NCBI GenBank assembly: GCA_902803035.1 | Contig: CADCON010000117.1 | Coordinates: forward strand, 1-7,574 | Source: an uncultured Ruminococcus sp. | GTDB taxonomy: Bacteria > Bacillota > Clostridia > Oscillospirales > Acutalibacteraceae | Length of the DNA stretch: 7,574 bases | Reading direction: 5' to 3' | Shown here: piece by piece, positions 1 to 6,998 of the stretch | How positions within the stretch are numbered: position 1 is the first letter of the stretch | Layout of the letters: each line of letters opens with the position of its first letter | Translations under genes and position numbers: made by a program | The notes under the pieces: generated by a model | What the model was told of the DNA's origin: nothing | The model's input: the letters and a program-made list of their open reading frames with translations, nothing else | Databases searched by the model: none

Positions 1-710
1 CGCTGCTGGAGCAGGCGCTTCGCCGGAAGAAAAACCGCTGCATGATCGGCACCGGTTCGATGTGCGACCCTTACCTGCACATCGAGGAAAAGCTGCGCCT
101 CACCCGCCGCTGTCTGGAAATCATCGACCGCTACGGCTTCGGGCTGTCGATCCTCACCAAATCCGCGCGTATCCTGCGCGATCTCGATCTCCTGAAGAGC
201 ATTCACGCCCAGTCGAAATGCGTCGTGCAGATGACGCTGACCACTTCGGACGATTCGTTGTGCCGCATTGTGGAGCCGAATGTTTCCCCGACCTCCGAAA
301 GGGTGGAAACGCTGAAAATCATGCGGCGCGAGAAAATTCCCACCGTCGTCTGGCTCTGTCCGCTGCTGCCCTTCATCAACGATACCGAACAAAACCTGCG
401 CGGCATTCTGGATGGCTGCGCCGACGCGGGCGTCAGGGGCATCCTCTGCTTCGGCATGGGAATGACGCTGCGCGAGGGCAGCCGCGAATACTATTACGCC
501 GCTCTCGACCGGCATTTTCCGGGGCTGAAGGAAACATACATCTCCCGCTACGGCAACGCCTATGAAATTCCATCGCCCGACGCTGCGCGGCTGTACGGCA
601 TTTTCAATTCCTTCTGCCGGAAGCGGGGGATCCTCTGCGATACGGGCGAAATCTTCGCCTATCTCAGGGCATTCCCCGGCGACGGCGCCGAGCAGACCAG
701 TTTATTCTGA
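1..710 (+). CDS. SPL-family radical SAM protein, 5'-truncated by window edge
   Basis: The reading frame is open to the left edge (in frame from position 3, Leu-Leu-Glu-Gln...), so the ATG at 42 is probably internal and the gene starts before the window. About 235 C-terminal residues are visible. Seen: GTGSMCDPY near the start, then LTRRCLEIIDRYGFG, the TKS tripeptide followed by RDLDLL, TLTTSDD, PLLPFINDT and FGMGMTLREGSREYYY. These match the Clostridial proteins annotated as SPL family radical SAM (COG1533, related to spore photoproduct lyase). The CxxxCxxC motif that would hold the 4Fe-4S cluster is expected in the missing N-terminal portion, so catalytic competence cannot be judged here. 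The substrate is unknown, and family membership does not imply DNA photoproduct repair. It is the only + strand gene in the window and ends TGA at 708-710, overlapping the stop of the convergent methyltransferase. No terminator is visible after it. Confidence 0.85.
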   Translation, partial: LLEQALRRKKNRCMIGTGSMCDPYLHIEEKLRLTRRCLEIIDRYGFGLSILTKSARILRDLDLLKSIHAQSKCVVQMTLTTSDDSLCRIVEPNVSPTSERVETLKIMRREKIPTVVWLCPLLPFINDTEQNLRGILDGCADAGVRGILCFGMGMTLREGSREYYYAALDRHFPGLKETYISRYGNAYEIPSPDAARLYGIFNSFCRKRGILCDTGEIFAYLRAFPGDGAEQTSLF

Positions 711-1514
711 GCCGTCACGCACGTCCCGGCGGCGGAGCAGCGACAGCGCCGCGTAATGCTTCACTTCAAACCGCTCCGGCGCGCGCGCCTCAAGCATTTC
801 CCGGTGCGCCTGCTCCCACGCCGCAAGCTCCTCCCCGGACAGCGACGCGCCCACGCCCCGGCACGCCTTCATGCGCCCGTGCCAGCTCTCGCGGGTGAAG
901 GGCACCGCAAGGTCGTATTCCTCGTGATGCTCCGGCGCGAAATATTCGCAGGCGGCTGCCGGAATGCCGATGGGCTTGCGCTTCTCCCCCGCGCCCGACC
1001 ATCCGGCGCTGAAGCGCAGTACGATTTCCTCGCTCGCGCCCGCAATCTCGTCCTCATAGGGCAGCCACGCCATATAGAGCAGCAGCAGCCGCCCGCCCGG
1101 CCGCAGGAACCGGTGCAGCAGCGGCATCACCCTCTGATGGTCGAAATACCAGAAGCACTGGCAGGCGGTGATCACGTCAAAGGAGCCGTCCGGAAAATCC
1201 AATTCCTCGGTCGCTTTGGCTTCATACCGGATCTCCATGCCCGCTTCCCGCGAAAGCCGCTCCGCCGTGGCGATCTGCTCGGGAGAAATGTCGGTTCCCG
1301 TCCAATTCGCGCCGAAGCGGTAGAGATGGCGGGGCAGCACGCCGGTTCCCGTGCCGACGTCCAGCACGTCCTGCCCCTTCACGCACAGCCCGAGACCGAT
1401 GATCTTCCGGTAGAATTCCGGCGGGTAAATGTCGCGGTATTTCGCGTAATCCTCTGAGGTTCTCCCCCAGTCGAACGGCTTCCCGCCGTCGATCCTCCCG
1501 TCGCTTATCAGCAT
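702..1514 (-). CDS. Class I SAM-dependent methyltransferase (Methyltransf_11 type)
   Basis: A 270-residue cytoplasmic enzyme of the UbiE/Methyltransf_11-like group, transferring a methyl group from S-adenosylmethionine to an unknown acceptor. Seen: motif I LDVGTGTG at residues 51-58, the acidic residue ending strand 2 in GTDIS (D75), motif post-I region LDFPDGSFDVITACQCFWYF at about 105-124, and LRPGG at 137-141. The C-terminal half (about 150-270), with FTRESWHGRMKACRG, probably forms the substrate lid; I cannot name the acceptor. The frame extends upstream to 1571, but that extension runs through a terminator hairpin. The ATG at 1514 is preceded by GGGGGAGAG about 7 nt away, so I chose it. 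The gene lies just behind the rseP terminator with no obvious promoter between. It ends TAA at 702-704, inside the last codons of the convergent radical SAM gene. Confidence 0.87.
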   Translation of the reverse strand: MLISDGRIDGGKPFDWGRTSEDYAKYRDIYPPEFYRKIIGLGLCVKGQDVLDVGTGTGVLPRHLYRFGANWTGTDISPEQIATAERLSREAGMEIRYEAKATEELDFPDGSFDVITACQCFWYFDHQRVMPLLHRFLRPGGRLLLLYMAWLPYEDEIAGASEEIVLRFSAGWSGAGEKRKPIGIPAAACEYFAPEHHEEYDLAVPFTRESWHGRMKACRGVGASLSGEELAAWEQAHREMLEARAPERFEVKHYAALSLLRRRDVRDGSE

Positions 1515-1520
1515 TGGCTT

Positions 1521-1530
1521 TCTCTCCCCC
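1521..1530 (-). promoter_or_regulatory. Ribosome binding site of the methyltransferase
   Basis: On the - strand GGGGGAGAGA lies 6 nt before the ATG at 1514. It decides the start against the longer frame opening at 1571. It begins only 4 nt after the T-run of the preceding terminator. Confidence 0.65.
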
Positions 1531-1534
1531 ACAC

Positions 1535-1585
1535 AAAAAATAAACGGCAGTCCGGCGGCAAATACTGACACGCGGACTGCCGTTT
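1535..1585 (-). terminator. Rho-independent terminator after rseP
   Basis: A perfect 13-bp stem: the arms at 1573-1585 and 1542-1554 are exact reverse complements (AAACGGCAGTCCG on the - strand first arm), with an 18-nt loop. On the - strand the stem is followed, after a TTTA transition, by TTTTTT (1540-1535). It begins 24 nt after the rseP stop, so it closes the pyrH-rseP operon. On the + strand it would be followed by GTTTGTTTG, a weaker U-tract, so activity in the other direction is possible but not obvious. Confidence 0.9.
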
Positions 1586-1609
1586 GTTTGTCAATTCATT
1601 TGAAAATAA

Positions 1610-2677
1610 TCAGAACAGCGACCAGACGTCCTTGACGGTGACAATGATCATCAGGAGTATGAGCAGGACGAATCCGACAAGGTGGACGATGCCTTCCTTC
1701 TCCGGGGCAATCGGCTTGCGCCTGATGCCTTCAATGATCACGAAGAGCAGCCTTCCGCCGTCCAACGCGGGCAGCGGCAGCAGATTGAAGATACCGAGGT
1801 TGACCGTGATCAGCGCCATGAAATTGATGATGTTGTTCAGCCCGTCCATGAAGCTGTACCGGAAGCCCGCTTCCGCCACCTGTCCTATCGCGGTCGCCAT
1901 GCCCACCGGCCCCGATACCTCGTTGAAGCCTACGCGCCCCGTCACCATCATGATGATGCTCGTGTAGATCATGCGGACGTAGGCATACGTTTCCGTGAAG
2001 GTGCTGGCAATCACCGTGCCGATATTCTTATCGACACGCGCCACCTTGAAGTCGATGCGCGTGATCTTGGTGCCTTCGTAGTCCTCCACCGGCATATGAA
2101 GATCGTTGAACGTCAGCTTCTCGCCGCCGCGCTTCACCACGATGTCCAGCACGCCGTCCTTGGCGGTGGAAAGGGCAAAGCTCATGTCGGTCGCGCAGTG
2201 CGTGCGGTAGCCGTTGACTGAGTAGATTTCGTCCCCCAGCTCGATGCCCGCGTTCATGCTGGTGGAATCGCTCACCAGATACGCGATACGGGTGGAAGCG
2301 TAATACGGCTCCTGCACCTGTATCACAAACATGAACACCAGCCCCAGCACGATATTCATGAAGGCTCCCGCAGCCAGAATAATGCCGCGCTGCCACCATT
2401 TCTTGTTATTGAGGGCGCGCGCGTCCTCGCTGTCCTCGTCCTCGCCCTCCATCGCGCAGTAGCCGCCGATGGGAATCAGGCGCAGCGAGTAGAGCGTTTC
2501 CTTCCCCTGCCACGAAAACAGCTTCGGCCCCATCCCTAAAGCGAATTCGTTCACCTTGACGCCGAATTTCTTTGCCGTGATAAAATGCCCGAATTCGTGA
2601 ATGCCGATGATCATGGCAAACAGAATGATGGCAATGATCACAGTCAGTACAATGTTGATTGCTGAAATGATGACCAC
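1610..2677 (-). CDS. rseP: RIP metalloprotease RseP (site-2 protease)
   Basis: Polytopic membrane zinc protease that cleaves transmembrane segments of regulatory proteins such as anti-sigma factors; in Bacillus the equivalent is RasP. Counting from the GTG at 2677 there are 355 residues, normal for the family. Seen: a first hydrophobic segment with HEFGH (H27, E28, H31; zinc ligands and catalytic Glu), IPIGGY at 68-73, a second membrane segment around 98-120, one PDZ-like domain about 125-200 (GIELGDEIYSVNG), then a membrane segment with NLLPLPALDGG (298-308) supplying the third zinc ligand D306, and a C-terminal hydrophobic segment at about 331-347. It is the last gene of the operon, 9 nt after the dxr stop, and is followed by a terminator. 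The start is uncertain: the AGGAG at 2681-2677 overlaps the GTG itself, so the true initiator may be 3 codons later at a non-canonical ATT. Confidence 0.95.
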   Translation of the reverse strand: MVIISAINIVLTVIIAIILFAMIIGIHEFGHFITAKKFGVKVNEFALGMGPKLFSWQGKETLYSLRLIPIGGYCAMEGEDEDSEDARALNNKKWWQRGIILAAGAFMNIVLGLVFMFVIQVQEPYYASTRIAYLVSDSTSMNAGIELGDEIYSVNGYRTHCATDMSFALSTAKDGVLDIVVKRGGEKLTFNDLHMPVEDYEGTKITRIDFKVARVDKNIGTVIASTFTETYAYVRMIYTSIIMMVTGRVGFNEVSGPVGMATAIGQVAEAGFRYSFMDGLNNIINFMALITVNLGIFNLLPLPALDGGRLLFVIIEGIRRKPIAPEKEGIVHLVGFVLLILLMIIVTVKDVWSLF

Positions 2678-2686
2678 TCCTATTAA

Positions 2687-3865
2687 TTATAGATTACCCG
2701 ACGCCCGCATGACGTATTCGCGCGCCGCTTTGTCGCATTCCAATACATCTTCAACCGTAAAGCTCTCCACCTTCGGCTGATTCTCCATCGCTTCCCAGAC
2801 GTATTTTCCGATGTCGAGGAAGCCTATCTTCTTCCTGAGGAACAATTCGACCGCCTTCTCGTTCGCGCCGTTCGCCGCGGCAGGCGCAAGACCGCCCCGC
2901 CGCATGGCTTCCTTGCACGCCGCCAGACAGACGAAGGTCTCTTCGTCCGGACGGTAGAAGGTCAGCTTGCCTACTTCGAACAGATCCAGCGGCCTGGCCG
3001 GCGACGGAACCCTGTCCGGGTAGCTGATCGCGTATTGGATCGGAATCCGCATATCCGGCGTTCCGAGCTGCGCGATGACGGAATTGTCGCAGTATTCCAC
3101 CGCGGAATGAATGATGCTCTCCCGCTGGACCACTACCTCGATGTCCTCCACGCCCTTGCCGAAGAGCCACGCCGCTTCGATCACTTCCAGACCCTTGTTC
3201 ATCAGCGTCGCCGAATCAATCGTGATTTTCGCGCCCATGCTCCAGTTGGGGTGCCGGAGCGCCTGCTCCGGTGTGACGTCCAGCAGCTCCTCCCGCTTCC
3301 TGCCGAAGAAGGGGCCGCCCGACGCGGTCAGAATGATCCTGCGGAAGGCGTGCGCCCCCGGCGAGCCCTGCAGACATTGGAAGATCGCGGAATGCTCGCT
3401 GTCTACCGGCAGAATCGGGACGCCCTTCGCCTTCGCCGCGTTCATGACGAGCTGTCCGCCCGCGACCAGCGTTTCCTTGTTGGCCAGCGCGAGATCCTTC
3501 CCCGCTTCGATCACCGCAAGCGTCGGAACCAGCCCCACCATGCCCACGACCGAATTCAGCACCACGTCGTTGCTGTCGAGCGTCGCCGCCTCAATGAAGC
3601 CTTCCATGCCCTGCCGCACCCGGACGGAGGTGTCTGCCAATCTGATCTTCAGCTCCGAGGCGGCGGATTCGTCCATGACCGCCACGACCTCGGGACAGAA
3701 TTCCCTCGCCTGCTTCTCCAGAAGGTCAATGCTCCGGTTGGCGCACAGCGCGGTGACCCGCAGCCCCATGCCGCGCACGACGTCGAGCGCCTGCGTGCCG
3801 ATGGAACCGGTCGAGCCGAGAATGGCGATATTGCGCCGTTTTTTGAATTTCTCTGTATCAATCAT
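2687..3865 (-). CDS. dxr: 1-deoxy-D-xylulose 5-phosphate reductoisomerase (Dxr/IspC)
   Basis: NADPH-dependent cytoplasmic enzyme that isomerises and reduces DXP to 2-C-methyl-D-erythritol 4-phosphate, the committed step of the MEP isoprenoid pathway and the target of fosmidomycin. 392 residues, close to the 398 of the E. coli enzyme. Seen: the dinucleotide-binding GSTGSIG at 17-23, LANKET at 127-132, the metal-binding D155 and E157 in PVDSEHSA, SGGPFFG at 182-188, HPNWSMG at 205-211, and MNKGLE at 222-227 with the third metal-binding Glu. The C-terminal helical domain with NGANEKAVELF is complete. The frame opens at 3949, but the extension has no homology-like content and overlaps the end of cdsA; the ATG at 3865 starts MIDTEKFKKRRNIAILG, as expected for the family. 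The 58-nt gap from cdsA holds a GC-rich hairpin and a distant AAAGGAG. Its product leads to the FPP used by UppS. Confidence 0.96.
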   Translation of the reverse strand: MIDTEKFKKRRNIAILGSTGSIGTQALDVVRGMGLRVTALCANRSIDLLEKQAREFCPEVVAVMDESAASELKIRLADTSVRVRQGMEGFIEAATLDSNDVVLNSVVGMVGLVPTLAVIEAGKDLALANKETLVAGGQLVMNAAKAKGVPILPVDSEHSAIFQCLQGSPGAHAFRRIILTASGGPFFGRKREELLDVTPEQALRHPNWSMGAKITIDSATLMNKGLEVIEAAWLFGKGVEDIEVVVQRESIIHSAVEYCDNSVIAQLGTPDMRIPIQYAISYPDRVPSPARPLDLFEVGKLTFYRPDEETFVCLAACKEAMRRGGLAPAAANGANEKAVELFLRKKIGFLDIGKYVWEAMENQPKVESFTVEDVLECDKAAREYVMRASGNL

Positions 3866-3878
3866 AGTACTTTTTCTC

Positions 3879-3905
3879 AGCGCGCTCTTTCCGGCGCGCT
3901 CCTTT
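3879..3905 (-). promoter_or_regulatory. Shine-Dalgarno plus hairpin in the dxr leader
   Basis: In the cdsA-dxr gap, the - strand has AAAGGAG (3905-3899), whose core AAAGG directly abuts a 7-bp stem (AGCGCGC at 3900-3894 pairing with GCGCGCT at 3885-3879, 8-nt loop). The only ATG fitting Dxr is 13 nt past the hairpin, at 3865, with just a weak GAG nearby. If the stem folds, it would bring the strong site within range of the ATG. The pairing is seen; the function is inference. Confidence 0.4.
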
Positions 3906-3923
3906 TTTTGAAATGACTGCGCG

Positions 3924-4793
3924 CTACCGCAGAATGGGAAGCACGACATTCAGAAGGTAAAACGTCGGGCAGACAAAGAATACGCTGTCAAACCGGTCCA
4001 GCACCCCGCCGTGTCCCGGCAGCAGATTGCCGAAGTCCTTGATGCCGTACTGCCGCTTCACCGCCGAAAACGAGATATCCCCGAACATCGACATCAGAAT
4101 GCAGACGCCCGTGATGACCGCCAGGTTGATATAATTCACCCGTCCCGCGGCATATCCCATCACGTCGGCGTAGAGGTACGCCCCGCCCATCGAGATGACC
4201 ATCGAGGAAACAAAGCCGCCCACCGCGCCTTCTATCGTCTTTTTGGGGCTGAGGACGGGGGCCATTTTATGCTTGCCGATCGCCCTTCCCACAAAGTACG
4301 CGCCGCCGTCCGCAAACCACGCGACGCCGAGGGTGAAAATCACCAGCGCCACCCCGCCCGGATAGGACGGCGTGCCGTCGGGTTGCTTCATGACGGTGCG
4401 GAAAACCAGCTCCAGCACCATCAGCGGCACGGAGATGAACATCGTCAGTATCATGGCCGTGCAGGCGGTATCCACCCGCAGGACCGAATGCTTTTTGAGC
4501 AGTATCGCAAACATCACGAACAGATAAATCATCGACGCCGCCAGAATCGCGCCGTACATCTTCAGCTCGTCGGGAATATACGGAGCCAGAAGAATCAGCG
4601 CGCCGTAGAGATAACACGGCACGCCCAGCACACGGACTTTGTCCCCGCCGATGGCTCTGAGGGCTTCCCTGACGCCGATAACCGTGATGAGCAGGCACAC
4701 AGCCGTGAAAACCTCCGGAAAAAAGGCGGACGCCGCCATGGTCGCAAAAACCAGCACAATTCCCACGCCGGAGGTGATAAGTCTTGTTTTCAT
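3924..4793 (-). CDS. cdsA: Phosphatidate cytidylyltransferase (CDP-diacylglycerol synthase)
   Basis: Integral membrane enzyme making CDP-diacylglycerol from phosphatidic acid and CTP, the branch point for phosphatidylglycerol, cardiolipin and phosphatidylserine. 289 residues with about eight hydrophobic segments spread from residue 5 onward. Seen: the conserved cytoplasmic stretch with ADGGAYFVGR (161-170) and SPKKTIEG (182-189), and near the C-terminus the CDP-diacylglycerol synthase signature at 243-269, including SAVKRQ, KDFGNLLPGHGG and DRFD, with the expected Asp residues. The frame is open to 4901, but that portion overlaps uppS. The ATG at 4793 gives MKTRLITSG, typical for the family, and has GGAGGTG 9 nt upstream inside the last codons of uppS. 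The ATG is 4 nt past the uppS TGA, so translation is very probably coupled. Confidence 0.96.
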   Translation of the reverse strand: MKTRLITSGVGIVLVFATMAASAFFPEVFTAVCLLITVIGVREALRAIGGDKVRVLGVPCYLYGALILLAPYIPDELKMYGAILAASMIYLFVMFAILLKKHSVLRVDTACTAMILTMFISVPLMVLELVFRTVMKQPDGTPSYPGGVALVIFTLGVAWFADGGAYFVGRAIGKHKMAPVLSPKKTIEGAVGGFVSSMVISMGGAYLYADVMGYAAGRVNYINLAVITGVCILMSMFGDISFSAVKRQYGIKDFGNLLPGHGGVLDRFDSVFFVCPTFYLLNVVLPILR

Positions 4794-4797
4794 TGCG

Positions 4798-5610
4798 TCA
4801 TACACCTCCGAAGCGACGGTTTCTTCTGGCGTACTCGTCGAGAGCGCGCTCGAAATCCTCTGTGGAAAAATCCGGCCAGAGAATTTCGTCCATGAAGACA
4901 TACTCGGAATAGGCCGACTGCCACAGCATGAAATTCGATGTGCGGTATTCGCCGCTCGGACGGATGATCAGATCCGGATCCGGCTGCCCGAAGGTGTACA
5001 GGTTGTCGGATATCATTCCGGCGGTGACGTCCTCCGGCCGGACGCTGCCGTCCGCCACCCCCGCCGCAATCTGCCGCATGGCGCGCACAAGCTCGTCACG
5101 GCCGCCGTAATTCATGGCGATGTTGAGCCGCATTCCCGTCTTGTCGGCGGAAATGGCTTCCGTTTCGTGAATGAGCGTCTGCAGCTTCGGGCTGAACGCC
5201 GTTACGTCGCCGATGAAAATCGTGCGGATATTCTCCTCGCTGAAGTCGCGCAGCGCTTCGATCAGATAATCATAGAATATGTCCATCAGCGCGTCGATCT
5301 CTTCCTTCGGCCGCTTCCAGTTTTCGGTGGAGAAGGCGTACACCGTCAGGTTCCTGATGCCGATGCTGTTGGCGTATCGGGTGATTTTCTTGAACGTCGC
5401 CGCGCCGACCTTATGCCCCGCCTGACGCGGCAGTCCCCGCTTCTTCGCCCAGCGGCCGTTGCCGTCCATGATGATTCCCACGTGTACGGGAAGAATCCTC
5501 TGGGAACGGTCGATTGTTGTTTCGGTTTTTTTCTTCTTGAATATCACGGCTGGTCTCTCTTTTACGTTGTATTTTTCCCGGACGTACCGCCGCGCGGAAG
5601 GCGGATGCAT
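4798..5610 (-). CDS. uppS: Undecaprenyl diphosphate synthase (cis-prenyltransferase)
   Basis: Condenses eight IPP units onto farnesyl diphosphate to make the C55 lipid carrier for peptidoglycan and other wall polymers; a peripheral enzyme at the inner membrane face. Numbering from the ATG at 5610 gives 270 residues. Seen: GIIMDGNGRWAKKRGLPRQAGHK at about 45-67 with catalytic D49, YAFSTENWKRP at 91-101, MNYGGRDEL at 166-174, and the IPP-binding RPSGEYRTSNF at 217-227, ending with WPDF. The catalytic core is complete. The start is ambiguous: the ATG at 5610 has GGAGG 6 nt upstream (strong), but adds 21 residues with no family resemblance before a GTG at 5547 (VIFKKKK...), which gives the usual Clostridial length and has only GAGAG upstream. 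I keep 5610 for its ribosome binding site; either is possible. Confidence 0.95.
   Translation of the reverse strand: MHPPSARRYVREKYNVKERPAVIFKKKKTETTIDRSQRILPVHVGIIMDGNGRWAKKRGLPRQAGHKVGAATFKKITRYANSIGIRNLTVYAFSTENWKRPKEEIDALMDIFYDYLIEALRDFSEENIRTIFIGDVTAFSPKLQTLIHETEAISADKTGMRLNIAMNYGGRDELVRAMRQIAAGVADGSVRPEDVTAGMISDNLYTFGQPDPDLIIRPSGEYRTSNFMLWQSAYSEYVFMDEILWPDFSTEDFERALDEYARRNRRFGGV
4803..4809 (-). promoter_or_regulatory. cdsA ribosome binding site inside the uppS coding end
   Basis: The - strand GGAGGTG encodes the last Gly-Gly-Val of UppS and sits 9 nt before the cdsA ATG at 4793. Stop and start are only 4 nt apart (TGA-CGCA-ATG), a layout typical of translational coupling. Confidence 0.8.
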
Positions 5611-5633
5611 CGCCCCCCTCCGCACACGGAAGG

Positions 5634-6188
5634 TCAGATTTCCATGATCTCCTTCGTCTTGTCGGCGCACATGGAATCAATCTGCTTGCAGTACTTGTCA
5701 GTCTGATCCTGGATCTTCTTCTCGCCCTGCTTGAGGTCGTCCTCGGTGATCTCTGAGGCCTTCTTCATCGCCTTGAGCTTCTCCACCGCGTCCCGGCGGA
5801 TCGAACGGATGGCGACCTTGCTTTCCTCGCCCATCTTATGCACGTCCTTGGACAGCTCCTTGCGGCGTTCCTCGGTCAGCGGCGGGAAGACAAGGCGGAT
5901 AATCTTGCCGTCATTCTGGGGATTGATGCCGATGTCGGCTTCGTTGATCGCTCTCTCAATCGCTCTGAGCGTGTGGGAATCCCACGGCTGGATGGTGAGC
6001 GTCCTCGCTTCGGGGACATTCACGACCGCCAGCTGGTTGATGGGCGTCGGAACGCCGTAGTAGTCCACCGTGATCTTGTCGATGATGGCAGGATTGGCTC
6101 TGCCGGCGCGGAGTGTCTTGAATTCGCCCGCAAGTACGTCCAGGGTCTTCTCCATCTTTGCTTTCATATCGTCGATTGTTTTCTGCAT
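5634..6188 (-). CDS. frr: Ribosome recycling factor
   Basis: Cytoplasmic protein that, with EF-G, splits the post-termination ribosome and frees the mRNA. 184 residues against about 185 in the family. Seen: the N-terminal helix of domain I starting MQKTIDDMKAKMEKTLDVL, FKTLRAGRANPAIIDKITVDYYG at about 23-45, the beta-rich domain II with TPINQLAVVNVPEARTLTIQPWD, the INPQNDGKIIRLVFPPLTEERR segment, and two long C-terminal helices with many charged residues that complete the three-helix bundle. The ATG at 6188 has AGAAGAAGGG with 7 nt spacing. It lies 80 nt after pyrH and 23 nt before the likely uppS start. The pyrH-frr pairing is conserved across many bacteria, which supports both calls. Confidence 0.97.
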   Translation of the reverse strand: MQKTIDDMKAKMEKTLDVLAGEFKTLRAGRANPAIIDKITVDYYGVPTPINQLAVVNVPEARTLTIQPWDSHTLRAIERAINEADIGINPQNDGKIIRLVFPPLTEERRKELSKDVHKMGEESKVAIRSIRRDAVEKLKAMKKASEITEDDLKQGEKKIQDQTDKYCKQIDSMCADKTKEIMEI

Positions 6189-6236
6189 AATTCAGCCCTT
6201 CTTCTTTTTTTGATTGATTGGTGGTCGGTGACCGGT

Positions 6237-6250
6237 GCGGCCCGCGCCGC
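6237..6250 (-). other. Small GC hairpin in the pyrH-frr gap
   Basis: In the 80-nt gap, GCGGC (6237-6241) and GCCGC (6246-6250) form a 5-bp stem with a 4-nt loop. No T-run follows on the - strand (an A-rich stretch does), so it is not an intrinsic terminator. It could affect mRNA processing or stability, but nothing in the sequence proves a role. Confidence 0.25.
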
Positions 6251-6268
6251 GAAATGGTATCTGAGTCT

Positions 6269-6976
6269 TTACGGGGTGACGAGCGTGCCGACGGGTTCGC
6301 CCTGCATCGCTTTCACCATGTCGTCATGGTTGCCGAGGTTGTAGACCTGAATCGGAATGTTGTTCTCGCTGCACATCGCCGCAGCGGTGCTGTCCATGAC
6401 CTGCAGCTTGCGCGCGAGCACTTCGTCAAAGGTGATGGTGTCAAATCTGACCGCGTCCGGATTCTTCTTGGGATCGCTGTCGTAGACGCCGTCCACCATG
6501 GTCGCCTTGAAAATCACGTCCGCTTCGATCTCCGCCGCCCTCAGCGCGGCCGCAAGGTCGGTCGAACAGAAGGGATTGCCTGTGCCGCAGCCGAAGACTA
6601 CGATTCTGCCCTTCTCCAGATGACGCACGGCGCGGGCGCGGATGTAAGGCTCCGCGACGGTGTCCATCTGGATCGCCGTCATCACACGCACGTCGCAGCC
6701 GAGCTGCTCGAGCATATCGCCCACCGCGAGCGCGTTCATCAGCGTGGCCAGCATACCGATGTGGTCAGCGCGGGTCCTGTCCATGCCCTCGGAGCTTCTG
6801 CCGCGCCAGAAATTGCCGCCTCCCACCACGATGCCGATCTGCACGCCCATGTCGGCGCATTCCTTCACCGACTCGCAGATCCGGCGGATGACGTCGTTAT
6901 CCAGACCGAAATGCTTTTCGCCCGCCAGGGCCTCGCCGCTCAGCTTGAGCAGCACACGGGAATATTTGGACTTCAT
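6269..6976 (-). CDS. pyrH: UMP kinase
   Basis: Phosphorylates UMP to UDP with ATP, early in the supply of UTP and CTP; a cytoplasmic hexamer of the amino acid kinase fold, unlike eukaryotic UMP/CMP kinases. 235 residues, normal. Seen: LLKLSGEALAG at 9-19 (phosphate-binding lysine), GIVVGGGNFWRGR at 48-60, MDRTRADHIGMLATLMNA at 65-82, FGCGTGNPFCSTD at 128-140 (UMP contact loop; many homologues have FAGGTGNPFFTTD, so the two Cys are a local variation), and KATMVDGVYDSDPKK at 157-171. The ATG at 6976 has AGAGGGG 9 nt upstream. It is the first gene of the operon behind the promoter at 7040-7068. In many bacteria rpsB-tsf precede it; here they do not. Confidence 0.97.
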   Translation of the reverse strand: MKSKYSRVLLKLSGEALAGEKHFGLDNDVIRRICESVKECADMGVQIGIVVGGGNFWRGRSSEGMDRTRADHIGMLATLMNALAVGDMLEQLGCDVRVMTAIQMDTVAEPYIRARAVRHLEKGRIVVFGCGTGNPFCSTDLAAALRAAEIEADVIFKATMVDGVYDSDPKKNPDAVRFDTITFDEVLARKLQVMDSTAAAMCSENNIPIQVYNLGNHDDMVKAMQGEPVGTLVTP

Positions 6977-6980
6977 GCTA

Positions 6981-6998
6981 TCATGCCCCTCTTCTCAT
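6981..6998 (-). other. Possible five-codon leader reading frame (MRRGA) over the pyrH ribosome binding site
   Basis: The - strand has ATG AGA AGA GGG GCA TGA, with GGAG 5 nt before its ATG. Its codons cover the AGAGGGG that serves pyrH, and its stop ends 4 nt before the pyrH ATG. It is out of frame with pyrH (offset 22 nt). The two AGA arginine codons contrast with the GC-rich coding around it. Whether it is translated is unknown; short frames also arise by chance. Confidence 0.25.

Noticed and set aside
1589..1594. Perfect -35 hexamer TTGACA on the - strand just after the rseP stop, as a promoter for the methyltransferase
   Set aside because: At 17 nt spacing the -10 position reads GTGTCA, which is not -10-like, and no good TATAAT-like hexamer occurs at 16-19 nt.
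3879..3909. GC hairpin followed by CCTTTTTTT on the + strand, terminator-like
   Set aside because: No + strand gene precedes it; all neighbouring genes are on the - strand. The T-run is the complement of the A-run before the dxr Shine-Dalgarno.
3035..3916. Long open frames on the + strand opposite dxr (up to 293 codons)
   Set aside because: They are the antisense of a well-supported gene in GC-rich DNA, with low-complexity Arg/His/Pro-rich translations and no recognisable domain. The same holds for long + frames opposite cdsA, uppS, rseP, the methyltransferase and pyrH (6218-7060).
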